Assembly (NCBI GenBank): GCA_030147325.1
Contig: JASLAA010000065.1
Coordinates: 1-8,015, forward strand
DNA length: 8,015 nt
From: Arthrobacter sp.
GTDB lineage: Bacteria > Actinomycetota > Actinomycetes > Actinomycetales > Micrococcaceae
Direction: 5' to 3'
Shown piece after piece: positions 1-6,390 of the stretch (position 1 is its first letter; every line of letters begins with the position of its first letter). The notes under the pieces are model-generated. The model saw only the letters and a list, made by a program, of their open reading frames with translations, was not told the origin of the DNA and ran no database searches. A program made the position numbers and the translations under genes.

Positions 1-407
1 TCCTCCGTGAACCCCCCGCGCATGCCCGCGAGGATCCCCAACGGCGTGCCGATCACCAACGCGATCCCCACGGCGATCAGCCCAACCAGCAGGGTGATGC
101 GTGCGCCGTACAGGATGCCCGAAAAGACATCACGCCCGTACCGGTCGGTGCCCATCAGGTGTTCCGGGCTGGAGTTCTGCAGGCGATCCGCCGGAAATGC
201 CTGCACCGGATCGTAAGGCGTCCAGAAGAAGGACACGAGCGCTGACAGCACGACGACGGCAACCAGCGAGCCGCCGATCACCAGGGTGAGCGAGAACCGC
301 CCTCGACGGCGCCCGGCTGCCGGCGATGCGACGTCCGGCGGTGCGGCGTCCGGAACCAGCCCCGGCACGGGGTGGGTCAGGCGCTCGGGTTGACTGGAGT
401 CGGTCAT
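1..407 (-). CDS. DppC/OppC-type ABC transporter permease, N-terminal part (runs off left edge)
   Basis: Inner-membrane permease of a peptide/nickel-type (DppC/OppC) ABC importer, which would pair with the DppB-type protein encoded just upstream. I translated this by hand: 135 complete codons are present and the rest lies beyond position 1. An unusually Pro/Ala-rich cytoplasmic N-terminus (residues 1-37) is followed by a first membrane span (about 40-61). Then comes the family signature HLMGTDRYGRDVFSGILYG (83-101) and the beginning of the second span (about 104-120). The EAA loop that contacts the ATPase is not in the window. The ATG at 407-405 lies one base after the TAG of the preceding gene, and its AAGG ribosome site, 6 bases away, is inside that gene's end, so translational coupling is likely. 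The substrate cannot be told from this fragment. Family assignment is secure. Confidence 0.93.
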   Translation of the reverse strand, partial: MTDSSQPERLTHPVPGLVPDAAPPDVASPAAGRRRGRFSLTLVIGGSLVAVVVLSALVSFFWTPYDPVQAFPADRLQNSSPEHLMGTDRYGRDVFSGILYGARITLLVGLIAVGIALVIGTPLGILAGMRGGFTE

Positions 408-408
408 G

Positions 409-1356
409 CTAGGCCTTCTTCCTGATACGCGGATCCAGGACGGTATAGAGGATGTCGACCACGAGGTTGATGACCAATGTGATGGAGACGAGCACCATGA
501 CCACCGACTGAACGGTGAGCAGGTCACGGTTGCCCACCGCGTCCAGCAGCATCGAGCCGAGGCCGGGAATCACGAAGACCCGCTCGATCACCACGGCGCC
601 GATGATCAGTGCCGCCAACTGGACACTGGTCACGGTCAGCACCGGAATAGCGGCGTTGCGCAGCCCGTGGCGGACCAGCGCCTCCATCTTGCCGAGCCCC
701 TTGGCCCGGGCTGTCCGCAGGTAATCCTCGCTCATCACTTCGAGGACGGCCGAGCGGACGTAGCGGGTCAGAATTGCTCCCTGGACGGAAGCGAGGGCCA
801 CCACCGGCAGGATCACCCGGCGAAGGAAATCGCCGGGGTCCTCGCCGGGGGGCGTCCACCCGTTGGCAGGCAGCCAGCCGAGCCCCACCGCGAACACCAC
901 CACCAACAGGATTCCCGCCAGGAAATTGGGAAGAGCCACGCCCACCTGGCTCAGTCCGCTGATGAGGATGCCACTGGGGTTCCGGTGCCGAACGGCAGCA
1001 AACGTCCCGAACGGGATCGCGATCAGCAATGCCACGATCATGGCGAGCACCACCAGGATCAGACTGACCTGAACCCGGTCAGCCACCAGCGGGCTGATGT
1101 CCTGGCGCGTGACGTAGGAGGTGCCGAAGTCACCGAAGGGGAGGCCGGCAGCCCAGTCGAGGTACTGCACAATGAGCGGCCGGTCGGTGCCGAACTCCTT
1201 GCGGGTTGATTCAAGCAGCTCCGGTGTGGCGTTGATGCCCAGCGAAACCTGCGCCGGGTCGCCGGGGATCGCACGCATCACCAGGAACACCAGCACGGTG
1301 GCAACCACATAGGTGACGACGAACCTGACGACGTTGATCAGCAACCGGATTGCCAC
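409..1356 (-). CDS. DppB/OppB-type ABC transporter permease
   Basis: Inner-membrane permease of a peptide/nickel-type ABC importer, 315 residues, the normal length for DppB/OppB proteins. A first membrane span (about 7-30) leads into the usual extracytoplasmic PGDP motif (31-34) and the GTDRPLIVQYLDW segment (56-68). Further spans lie near 97-120, 133-162, 183-200, 243-262 and 285-306. The cytoplasmic EAA loop that docks on the ATPase is at about 211-240 (DYLRTARAKGLG, then RHGLRNAAIPVL), and the protein ends in the typical DPRIRKK. The start is GTG at 1356-1354, with AGGG 6 bases upstream. It follows the binding-protein gene after 40 bases and precedes the DppC-type gene by one base, so the three form one operon. 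Only the general substrate class (peptides, nickel or similar solutes) can be inferred. Confidence 0.95.
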   Translation of the reverse strand: MAIRLLINVVRFVVTYVVATVLVFLVMRAIPGDPAQVSLGINATPELLESTRKEFGTDRPLIVQYLDWAAGLPFGDFGTSYVTRQDISPLVADRVQVSLILVVLAMIVALLIAIPFGTFAAVRHRNPSGILISGLSQVGVALPNFLAGILLVVVFAVGLGWLPANGWTPPGEDPGDFLRRVILPVVALASVQGAILTRYVRSAVLEVMSEDYLRTARAKGLGKMEALVRHGLRNAAIPVLTVTSVQLAALIIGAVVIERVFVIPGLGSMLLDAVGNRDLLTVQSVVMVLVSITLVINLVVDILYTVLDPRIRKKA

Positions 1357-1396
1357 GTTTGACCCTGCCTCTAGGAGTGTCCGTTGGTCTTCGCGG

Positions 1397-2914
1397 CTAC
1401 TTCCAGCCGATGGATGTCAGGTCCAGCGCCTCGGTGACGGAGTTCGCGGGAACGTTGTCGACCTCGGCCTTTGCCACCACGATGTTGGGGAACAGGAACA
1501 GGACATCAGCCGCCGCGTCGTCGGTCACCGTGCGGACCACTTCCTGCATTCCCTCGACGTAGCCCGCTTCGTCAGCGGCATCGGCTTCGGCTGCCGGCCC
1601 TTCGATCTTGGAGTTGTCATAACCCAGGTAGTAGTCCGGGTTGTTGAACATCGCCAGGAAGTCGCGGCTTTCAACGGCGAGCACAACGGACATCTGGTAG
1701 TCCTGCTGCGTGAAGACAGTGTCGAGCCAGACCGCGGGGAACTCCGCGGATTCGATGGTGGCGTTGATGCCCACCTCGGCCAGCTGCGAGACGACGATCT
1801 CGGATACGGCAGTGGCGTACGGGCGGGTGGGAACGGTGAAGGTGATGTCGAGATTCTCCATGCCCGCCTCGGCCAGCAGGGCGCGGGCCGCATCCGGGTC
1901 ATAGGGGTACACGTCATTGAGATCTTCATAGTAAGGATCGGTAGGAGGGACGGCGGCACCGACCATGGTGCCGTAGCCGCTCCAGGCGGTATCGATGACG
2001 GCCTGGCGATCGATCGCGTGCATGACGGCCTTTCGAACCCGCACGTCGTCGAACGGTGCGACGTCGTTGTTCATGGACAGAACGATCTCGCCATTGGAGG
2101 TCCCCTCGAGAACCTGGAACGCATCATCGCCCTCGAAGGAGGACAGCAATTCGGGTGCCTGCATGTTGTACACCACGTCCACGTCGCCGGAGCGCAAGGC
2201 ATTCGTGGTGGCAATCGCGTCGGCAAAGTACCGAAGCGTTGCGGTCTCCACCTGCGGAGCCTCACCCCAGTAGTCCTCGCGGGCAGCCAGGTCGATGGAC
2301 TCGCCACGGTTCCAGGCCTCGATCGAGAACGGACCGGTGCCGATCGCCACATTGGCGAGGTCGTCGACACCGCTGGGATCGAACATGGCACCGACCAGGC
2401 TGGTCATGTCGAAGAGCCACGCATTGCTCGGTCGAGCCAGGACGACTTCCACTTCGGTGTCGCTGAGGACGTTGACCGAATCCACCACGTTCATCTTCGC
2501 CTTGAGGCTCGAGGCCCATGCGTCCGACTTCACACGCTCGAGACTGAACTTGACGTCCTCTGCGGTGAACGCTTCGCCGTTCGAGAACGTCACGCCCTCC
2601 TGAAGCTTGAACGTATAGGTGGTCCTGTCGTCGCTGATCTCCCAGGACTCGGCCAGCAGGGGCTGGATCTCGCCCTCCTGGTCCAACTGGACAAGTCCTT
2701 CGTAGACGTTTGCCATCAATGCCTGTGGGATCGCAGCGCCGGCAGTGGTGGTGAAGTCGAGGTTGGTCGGCTCGCCTGTCAGGGCAACCGTGATGGAACT
2801 GGTGTCTGCATCCACTGGTTCCGTGGCCGTGGATCCTGCAGAACAGGCTGAGAGGGCGAGTGTTCCCGTCGTGCACAGAACTGCAACACGGGCCATGCTT
2901 TTCGAGCGGCGCAT
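1397..2914 (-). CDS. Family 5 extracellular solute-binding lipoprotein of the ABC importer (DppA/OppA type)
   Basis: Captures the solute outside the membrane and delivers it to the two downstream permeases. I start it at the ATG at 2914, giving 505 residues, instead of an in-frame ATG at 2971. The 2914 start has GGAG 5 bases upstream and puts the signal peptide at the true N-terminus: a basic MRRSK, a hydrophobic stretch, then the lipobox LSAC with the lipidated cysteine at residue 24. A short Ser/Thr/Glu/Asp linker follows. The family 5 fold is clear: ITVALTGEPTNLDF (41-54), the LVQLDQEGEIQPLLAESWE region (74-92), and the hallmark YTFKLQEGVTFSNGEAFTAEDVKFSLERV stretch, here at 100-128. No residue pattern identifies the ligand. 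It is first in the operon and divergent from a FadR-type regulator gene, so it is probably controlled from the shared 176-base gap. Confidence 0.95.
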   Translation of the reverse strand: MRRSKSMARVAVLCTTGTLALSACSAGSTATEPVDADTSSITVALTGEPTNLDFTTTAGAAIPQALMANVYEGLVQLDQEGEIQPLLAESWEISDDRTTYTFKLQEGVTFSNGEAFTAEDVKFSLERVKSDAWASSLKAKMNVVDSVNVLSDTEVEVVLARPSNAWLFDMTSLVGAMFDPSGVDDLANVAIGTGPFSIEAWNRGESIDLAAREDYWGEAPQVETATLRYFADAIATTNALRSGDVDVVYNMQAPELLSSFEGDDAFQVLEGTSNGEIVLSMNNDVAPFDDVRVRKAVMHAIDRQAVIDTAWSGYGTMVGAAVPPTDPYYEDLNDVYPYDPDAARALLAEAGMENLDITFTVPTRPYATAVSEIVVSQLAEVGINATIESAEFPAVWLDTVFTQQDYQMSVVLAVESRDFLAMFNNPDYYLGYDNSKIEGPAAEADAADEAGYVEGMQEVVRTVTDDAAADVLFLFPNIVVAKAEVDNVPANSVTEALDLTSIGWK

Positions 2915-2997
2915 AGGGTCTCCATCGGTTGACAAGGGTGCACTCCGTCGGTGTGGTCCATCTAACAACATGGGACCGCCAGATTGCTACCAAGTTG

Positions 2998-3012
2998 ACT
3001 GGTCAGACCAGT
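2998..3012. promoter_or_regulatory. FadR-type operator palindrome in the divergent gap
   Basis: Perfect inverted repeat ACTGGTC-A-GACCAGT with 7-base arms about position 3005; one further outer pair (2996/3014) also matches. The core TGGT-NNN-ACCA is the known recognition pattern of FadR-subfamily GntR proteins such as FadR, PdhR and LldR. It lies between the binding-lipoprotein gene (start 2914, leftward) and the FadR-type regulator gene (start 3091, rightward), which is where an autoregulatory and operon-controlling site would be expected. That this regulator is the one that binds it is inference. Confidence 0.8.
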
Positions 3013-3018
3013 TAGAAT
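3013..3018 (+). promoter_or_regulatory. Candidate -10 box for the FadR-type regulator gene
   Basis: TAGAAT matches the TATAAT consensus at 5 of 6 positions and directly abuts the operator palindrome. A good -35 at the correct distance is missing: TTGACT at 2995-3000 is only 12 bases upstream. The promoter is therefore tentative. If it is real, a protein bound at 2998-3012 would block it. Confidence 0.3.
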
Positions 3019-3090
3019 TCTCGCCGATTGCCGCCGGTCCAGCGCTAGGCTTGCCATCAAAGCTGTCGATCCGACACGAAAAGGTATCGC

Positions 3091-3852
3091 ATGAGCAAAG
3101 TGAGCTTCAGTCGCGCTGTCCCCGTCCTGACCTACGAGCGGGTCGTCGAACAGATCGAGCGGGCGATCGTGTCGGGTGAGATCGCGCCCGGTCAACACCT
3201 GCCGAGCGAACGGGAGTTGATGGTGCAGTTCTCCGTCAGCCGCCCCACGGTTCGCGAGGCATTGCGTGTACTCCAGAGCCTCGGGCTCATCGCCTCCAAG
3301 CCAGGGAGCCGCAGCGGTCCCGAGGTGTTGTCGATGTCCTCGGAGCCGTTGGGTAGGTCCTTCGCCACCATGGCCCGGATCGCGTCGCTCTCACTGGCTG
3401 AGCTCGTACAGTTCCGCATAGTCCTTGAGAGTTCGGCCTGTCAGCTGGCAGCGGTGCTGCGGAACGAGGAGCAGCTCGAGAAGATGAAGAACGCCGTGCA
3501 GCGGATGGAGGCCGAGGTGGCCAACGGCTCCGACAGCTTCAATCGTGCGGACCTCGATTTCCATGCGTCCATCTGGGAAGCCAGCCAGAACGACCTCCTG
3601 AAGATCTGCGGGGAAGCGGTCTCGGGTTCCATCTTGAACCTGATGAACGAGCGGATGGAACGCTCGGCGGACACCGCCGGCGCTATGCGGGACTCCGTTG
3701 AGCGGGACCGTGCCATCTACAGCGCTATCGCAGCCGGTGACAGTGCTGCCGCCGGATGCGCGGCCCGGAGCGCCATCTCTCGATATTTTGCGGAGTACCT
3801 GGATGAGGAGGGCGTCAAGGGACTGAAGGCGCTCGCTCCAGAACCGAGGTAG
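3091..3852 (+). CDS. GntR-family transcriptional regulator, FadR subfamily (FCD domain)
   Basis: Cytoplasmic dimeric DNA-binding repressor or activator of 253 residues, normal for the subfamily. The winged helix-turn-helix occupies about 14-80, with the signature LPSERELMVQFSVSRPTVRE at 37-56 followed by ALRVLQSLGLI. The all-helical FCD effector domain runs from about 100 to 237 and includes DLDFHASIWEAS (154-165) and the closing AIYSAIAAGDSAAA. The Asp154/His158 pair of the usual metal site is present. By hand alignment, the His normally before RAI is Asp206 and the His near the end of the last helix is Ala228, so the metal site appears incomplete, as in fatty-acyl-CoA-binding FadR itself. 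The ATG start has AAGG 6 bases upstream. Divergent from the ABC importer operon, with a FadR-type palindrome between them, it very likely regulates that operon. The effector is unknown. Confidence 0.93.
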   Translation: MSKVSFSRAVPVLTYERVVEQIERAIVSGEIAPGQHLPSERELMVQFSVSRPTVREALRVLQSLGLIASKPGSRSGPEVLSMSSEPLGRSFATMARIASLSLAELVQFRIVLESSACQLAAVLRNEEQLEKMKNAVQRMEAEVANGSDSFNRADLDFHASIWEASQNDLLKICGEAVSGSILNLMNERMERSADTAGAMRDSVERDRAIYSAIAAGDSAAAGCAARSAISRYFAEYLDEEGVKGLKALAPEPR

Positions 3853-3862
3853 AACACGGAAC

Positions 3863-3901
3863 GACGGCCAGGTCCGCAGCTTGAGCACCGACAGGGCCGT
3901 C
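3863..3901. terminator. Possible bidirectional stem between convergent regulator genes
   Basis: GACGGCC (3863-3869) and GGCCGTC (3895-3901) form a 7-base-pair stem with a 25-base loop in the 47-base gap between the convergent GntR and Lrp genes. The loop is long and no T-run follows, so this is only a weak terminator candidate. Confidence 0.2.
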
Positions 3902-4406
3902 ATTCCTCCGACGTCAGAAGCCCCATCGTCCGGTAAGGGATGACTTCGCGCAGATACATGCTCGTCGAGGTGCGCAGAATACCCGGGCACAACCGGATCA
4001 CCTCGCTGACCCGGTACAGATCGTCAGGACTTCTGGCCACCACCCGGCACAGAAGGTCGGTATCCCCTGCAGGTGCGTGGCATTCGAGCACCTCCGGGAT
4101 ACTACGCAGCGCCTCTATTGCCTCATTGAGCATCGACTGATCCAGCTCAGCCGACACGGACGCCATTACTGCCCGCCCCAAAGCGGCCGGCAGGACCCGA
4201 GTGCTGTTCGACCGCAGGACCCCATCGGCGATCATCCGCTCCAATCGTGCCTGAACCGTTCCGCGGGCGAGCCCAAGCTGTTGCGCCAACACCATCACTG
4301 GCACTCGAGGATCTTCGTCCAGTGCGATGAGCATTCGCTTGTCGGTTGCGTCGAGATCTCGCACATTGACCACTTTCTGCCGGGTTATCTGACGTCTCTT
4401 GATCAT
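3900..4406 (-). CDS. Lrp/AsnC-family transcriptional regulator
   Basis: Feast/famine-type DNA-binding protein, normally a dimer or higher oligomer that senses amino acids or related small molecules. The start DLDATDKRMLIALDEDPRVP (17-36) opens the helix-turn-helix region, with AQQLGLARGTVQARLERM at 41-58. The effector-binding RAM domain covers about 75-160 and includes the typical GDTDLL (114-119). At 168 residues it is slightly long for the family. The ATG at 4406 has no clear ribosome site, and a GTG at 4364 (residue 15, directly before RDLDATDK) would give a more usual length, so the start is uncertain. Among codons 2-31, 11 of 30 end in A or T, including AGA and ATA, against 3-5 of 30 in neighbouring genes that I counted, which hints at a different origin. 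It converges on the GntR gene. No partner gene sits beside its promoter, so its target is unknown. Confidence 0.92.
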   Translation of the reverse strand: MIKRRQITRQKVVNVRDLDATDKRMLIALDEDPRVPVMVLAQQLGLARGTVQARLERMIADGVLRSNSTRVLPAALGRAVMASVSAELDQSMLNEAIEALRSIPEVLECHAPAGDTDLLCRVVARSPDDLYRVSEVIRLCPGILRTSTSMYLREVIPYRTMGLLTSEE

Positions 4407-4701
4407 AGTGACTGATGAGTAGCGTCCCCGTTGCTCGGTCTGACCGGATCCTGTCTACTGGGAGCGGAAGCCGCGAGCGTCACGAGCGCAAGCGGCAGGC
4501 ACCGCAGGGAAGCTACCAGCTCAGCTGACGGACCGACACCGATCAGTGTCTGCCAATGTTCGACCGGAATGCCCCTCCCGGGTTGCAGGCGCAGGTCGGT
4601 GAGGGGCGTCGACACCTTTCACGGAGTGGGGCCACCGCGCAATCGACCTTCTGCAGGTGTGGCCGGCCCGGGGCGCTCCGAAGCCGGGATAGCCTGACGG
4701 G
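4407..4701. other. Gene-free stretch between the Lrp-type and metallophosphoesterase genes
   Basis: About 295 bases without a convincing gene. Short open frames exist on both strands (for example 4403-4615 minus and 4431-4697 plus), but their translations show no recognisable domain and are rich in Arg, Pro and Ser, as random high-GC frames are. It holds the promoters of the two divergent flanking genes, a perfect stem GCCCCTC/GAGGGGC (4571-4577 and 4601-4607, 23-base loop) and a small palindrome CAGCTCAGCTG near 4518. I see no tRNA or attachment-site duplication. It could contain the remains of a decayed gene, but I cannot show that. Confidence 0.5.
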
Positions 4702-5496
4702 ATGGAACGCGTCGCCGTGATCTCGGACCTGCACGGGAACGTCACCGCCTTCAGCGCGGTGCTGGAGGATCTTCGGCACCGGGGCATCTCCACCGTGTAC
4801 AACCTGGGCGACGTCGCGGGCAAGGGCCCCCGCGGCTCGGAGTGCGTGCGCCTGAGCCGCCTGCACTGTGCTGTCACTGTGCGGGGGAACTGGGATGACT
4901 TCCTGCCCAGCGAGACGCCCGAGTGGCGCGACGACGCCGGCTGGTGGTGGCACAGCGAGCTCACGCCGGAGGACCGCCGGTGGCTGCAGTCGCTCCCGCT
5001 GTCCCACGACATCACCCTGAGCGGGAGACGCATCCGCATGTTCCACGCATCGGCCAAGAGCGTGTACCACCGCGTGCACGCCCGCCACACCGACGACGAG
5101 TTCGACGGGATGTTCGCCGCGACGGAACTCACCGGGGACGTTCCCGTGCCGGACGTGGTCTGCTACGGCGACATCCACGACGCCTTCGTCTCCACCTACC
5201 GGAGCAGGACCCTCGTCAACGTGGGCAGCGTCGGCAACCCGCTGGACGAACCGCAGGCGTCCTACGTGATCCTCGAGGGGGAGCCCGACGGCGGCCGGGC
5301 CGCGCCCTTCGGCATCCAGTTCGTGCGGGTCCCCTACGACGTCGAGGCGGAGATCGCCGTGGCGACCGCGTTGGGGATGCCGGCACTCGAGGCGTACGCC
5401 ATCGAACTGCGGACGGCCGTCTACCGCGGGCAGCACGCCCGGCTCGGGATGATCGACCAGGCGCCCGTGGCGTCCCGAGCCCGTTCCGTTGGGTAA
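4702..5496 (+). CDS. Calcineurin-like metallophosphoesterase (YfcE/Metallophos_2 type)
   Basis: Predicted soluble phosphoesterase with a two-metal active site, 264 residues. The metal-binding motifs appear in order: DLHGN (9-13), GDV (36-38), GNWDD (62-66), a conserved His in MFHAS (113-117), and YGDIHDAF (155-162) followed by NVGSVGNP (173-180). The last His-containing motif is normally GHTH; here the first His is replaced by Asp157 while His159 is kept. A Trp-rich helical insert (WRDDAGWWWHSE, 75-86) probably forms part of a cap over the active site. The ATG start has only a weak GGG nearby. The substrate is unknown: phosphodiesters, nucleotides and phosphoprotein are all possible in this superfamily. 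It is followed after 86 bases by the GAF-ANTAR gene on the same strand, and a functional link is not evident. Confidence 0.9.
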   Translation: MERVAVISDLHGNVTAFSAVLEDLRHRGISTVYNLGDVAGKGPRGSECVRLSRLHCAVTVRGNWDDFLPSETPEWRDDAGWWWHSELTPEDRRWLQSLPLSHDITLSGRRIRMFHASAKSVYHRVHARHTDDEFDGMFAATELTGDVPVPDVVCYGDIHDAFVSTYRSRTLVNVGSVGNPLDEPQASYVILEGEPDGGRAAPFGIQFVRVPYDVEAEIAVATALGMPALEAYAIELRTAVYRGQHARLGMIDQAPVASRARSVG

Positions 5497-5572
5497 TATT
5501 CTCTAGGTCGTTTAGCAGCAGGCGACCCCCACCTTCTCCCGCAGCATCGCGCGTGCCGTCGGGGGCGGATGC

Positions 5573-5577
5573 AAAGG
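5573..5577 (+). promoter_or_regulatory. Ribosome binding site deciding the GAF-ANTAR start
   Basis: AAAGG lies 5 bases before the GTG at 5583. The alternative in-frame GTG at 5553 has no comparable purine stretch, so the later start is preferred. A TTG at 5586 is a less likely third option. Confidence 0.5.
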
Positions 5578-5582
5578 CATAC

Positions 5583-6323
5583 GTGTTGGTACATCACGAG
5601 AGGGACAACGGTCCCGCGGTCCCGGCGCTTCTCCAGGACCTGGTCCTCGACAGCGACGACGTCGAGCAGTTCCTGACGAAGCTGGTCACCATCGCCGGCC
5701 ACAGCTTGTCCGCCGAGGGCGACGAGGTCCTCTGCGGCGTCACGCTCCTCCGCAACCGGACCAAGACCACCGTGGCCAGCAACAGCCCCGATGCCCAGAA
5801 GATGGACGAGGTCCAGTACCAGTTCGACGACGGGCCCTGCCTGCGGGCCGCCCGCCGGGGCACCGTCCATTACGTCTGCGACTTCGACACCGAGGAACGT
5901 TTCCCCGAGTACAGCGCGGCGATCGCGGGTCACGGCATCAAGTCTGCCCTCGGGGTACCCATTCCCCTGGAGGGAGAGGCGACGGCGGCGCTCAACTTCT
6001 ATTCGCCCCTGGTGGGCGCGTTCAGCGAGGAGTCGATCGAGGCAGCGCAGCGCTTCGCCGAGGAGGTCGGGGCGTCGCTGCGTCTGGCGGTGCGCATCGC
6101 CACCCTGACCCAGGCGAGGGCCGACATGCGGGCCGCCATGGAGAGCCGCACCGCGATCGATCTCGCCGCCGGCGTGATCATGGGCCAGAACCGTTGCTCG
6201 CAGGCCACCGCGATGTCGATCCTCAAGTCCGCATCCAGTGCGAGGAACATCAAGCTGCGGGATGTCGCGGCCTCCATCCTGGAGTCCCTCGGGCAGGGGC
6301 CCGTGACGATGCACTTCGAGTAG
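5583..6323 (+). CDS. GAF and ANTAR domain RNA-binding regulator
   Basis: Predicted transcription antitermination regulator: a GAF sensor domain joined to an RNA-binding ANTAR domain, an arrangement common in actinobacteria. From the GTG at 5583 it has 246 residues, typical for the type. The GAF domain (about 25-172) includes the segment QYQFDDGPCLRAARRG (78-93), then FDTEERFPEY (101-110) and GIKSALGVPIPLEGEATAAL (118-137). A short helical linker leads to ANTAR (about 176-238): AMESRTAIDLAAGVIMGQNR (185-204), then SQATAMSILKSASSARN and KLRDVAASILESL. The AxGxxM and alternating hydrophobic pattern of ANTAR helices is intact. ANTAR proteins are known to bind paired hairpins in leader RNAs; no phosphorylation receiver is present, so input presumably comes through the GAF domain. 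The ligand and target RNAs are not visible here. Confidence 0.92.
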   Translation: MLVHHERDNGPAVPALLQDLVLDSDDVEQFLTKLVTIAGHSLSAEGDEVLCGVTLLRNRTKTTVASNSPDAQKMDEVQYQFDDGPCLRAARRGTVHYVCDFDTEERFPEYSAAIAGHGIKSALGVPIPLEGEATAALNFYSPLVGAFSEESIEAAQRFAEEVGASLRLAVRIATLTQARADMRAAMESRTAIDLAAGVIMGQNRCSQATAMSILKSASSARNIKLRDVAASILESLGQGPVTMHFE

Positions 6324-6328
6324 GCCGC

Positions 6329-6353
6329 AGCGGACGGCCGGGTCGGGTCCGCT
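6329..6353. terminator. Candidate stem-loop terminator between convergent genes
   Basis: AGCGGAC (6329-6335) pairs perfectly with GTCCGCT (6347-6353) around an 11-base loop, 6 bases after the GAF-ANTAR stop codon. A second copy of the right arm follows at 6357-6363 because of a tandem repeat. There is no T-run, which is common for actinobacterial terminators but lowers confidence. It could serve both converging genes. Confidence 0.35.
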
Positions 6354-6366
6354 CGGGTCCGCTCGG
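6343..6366 (+). repeat. Short 10-base tandem repeat
   Basis: TCGGGTCCGC occurs twice in direct succession (6343-6352 and 6353-6362), followed by the first four bases of a third copy. It lies between the convergent GAF-ANTAR and protease genes and overlaps the candidate terminator, giving two alternative right arms. Confidence 0.7.
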
Positions 6367-6390
6367 CGATCGGACCGGCGGAGGACGGTG

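Noticed and set aside
406..1209. Plus-strand open frame of 267 codons opposite the DppB-type gene
   Set aside because: Translation is His/Gln/Asp-rich with no domain, a typical antisense shadow; the minus strand encodes a clear permease with all family motifs.
1313..2851. Plus-strand open frame of 512 codons opposite the binding-protein gene
   Set aside because: No recognisable domain and Val/His/Arg-rich; it is the antisense of a convincing family 5 solute-binding lipoprotein.
4555..4610. GTTCGACC and nearby pairs resembling part of a tRNA T-arm
   Set aside because: No acceptor, D-arm or anticodon arm can be folded around it.
4403..4615. Possible small gene of 70 codons on the minus strand upstream of the Lrp-type gene
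   Set aside because: No domain, no ribosome site identified, and composition like a random high-GC frame; it also overlaps the Lrp-type start.
4923..5582. Upstream in-frame extension of the GAF-ANTAR open frame into the metallophosphoesterase gene
   Set aside because: The extension is Arg-rich shadow sequence and would overlap a good gene; GTG 5583 has a ribosome site and gives the normal family length.
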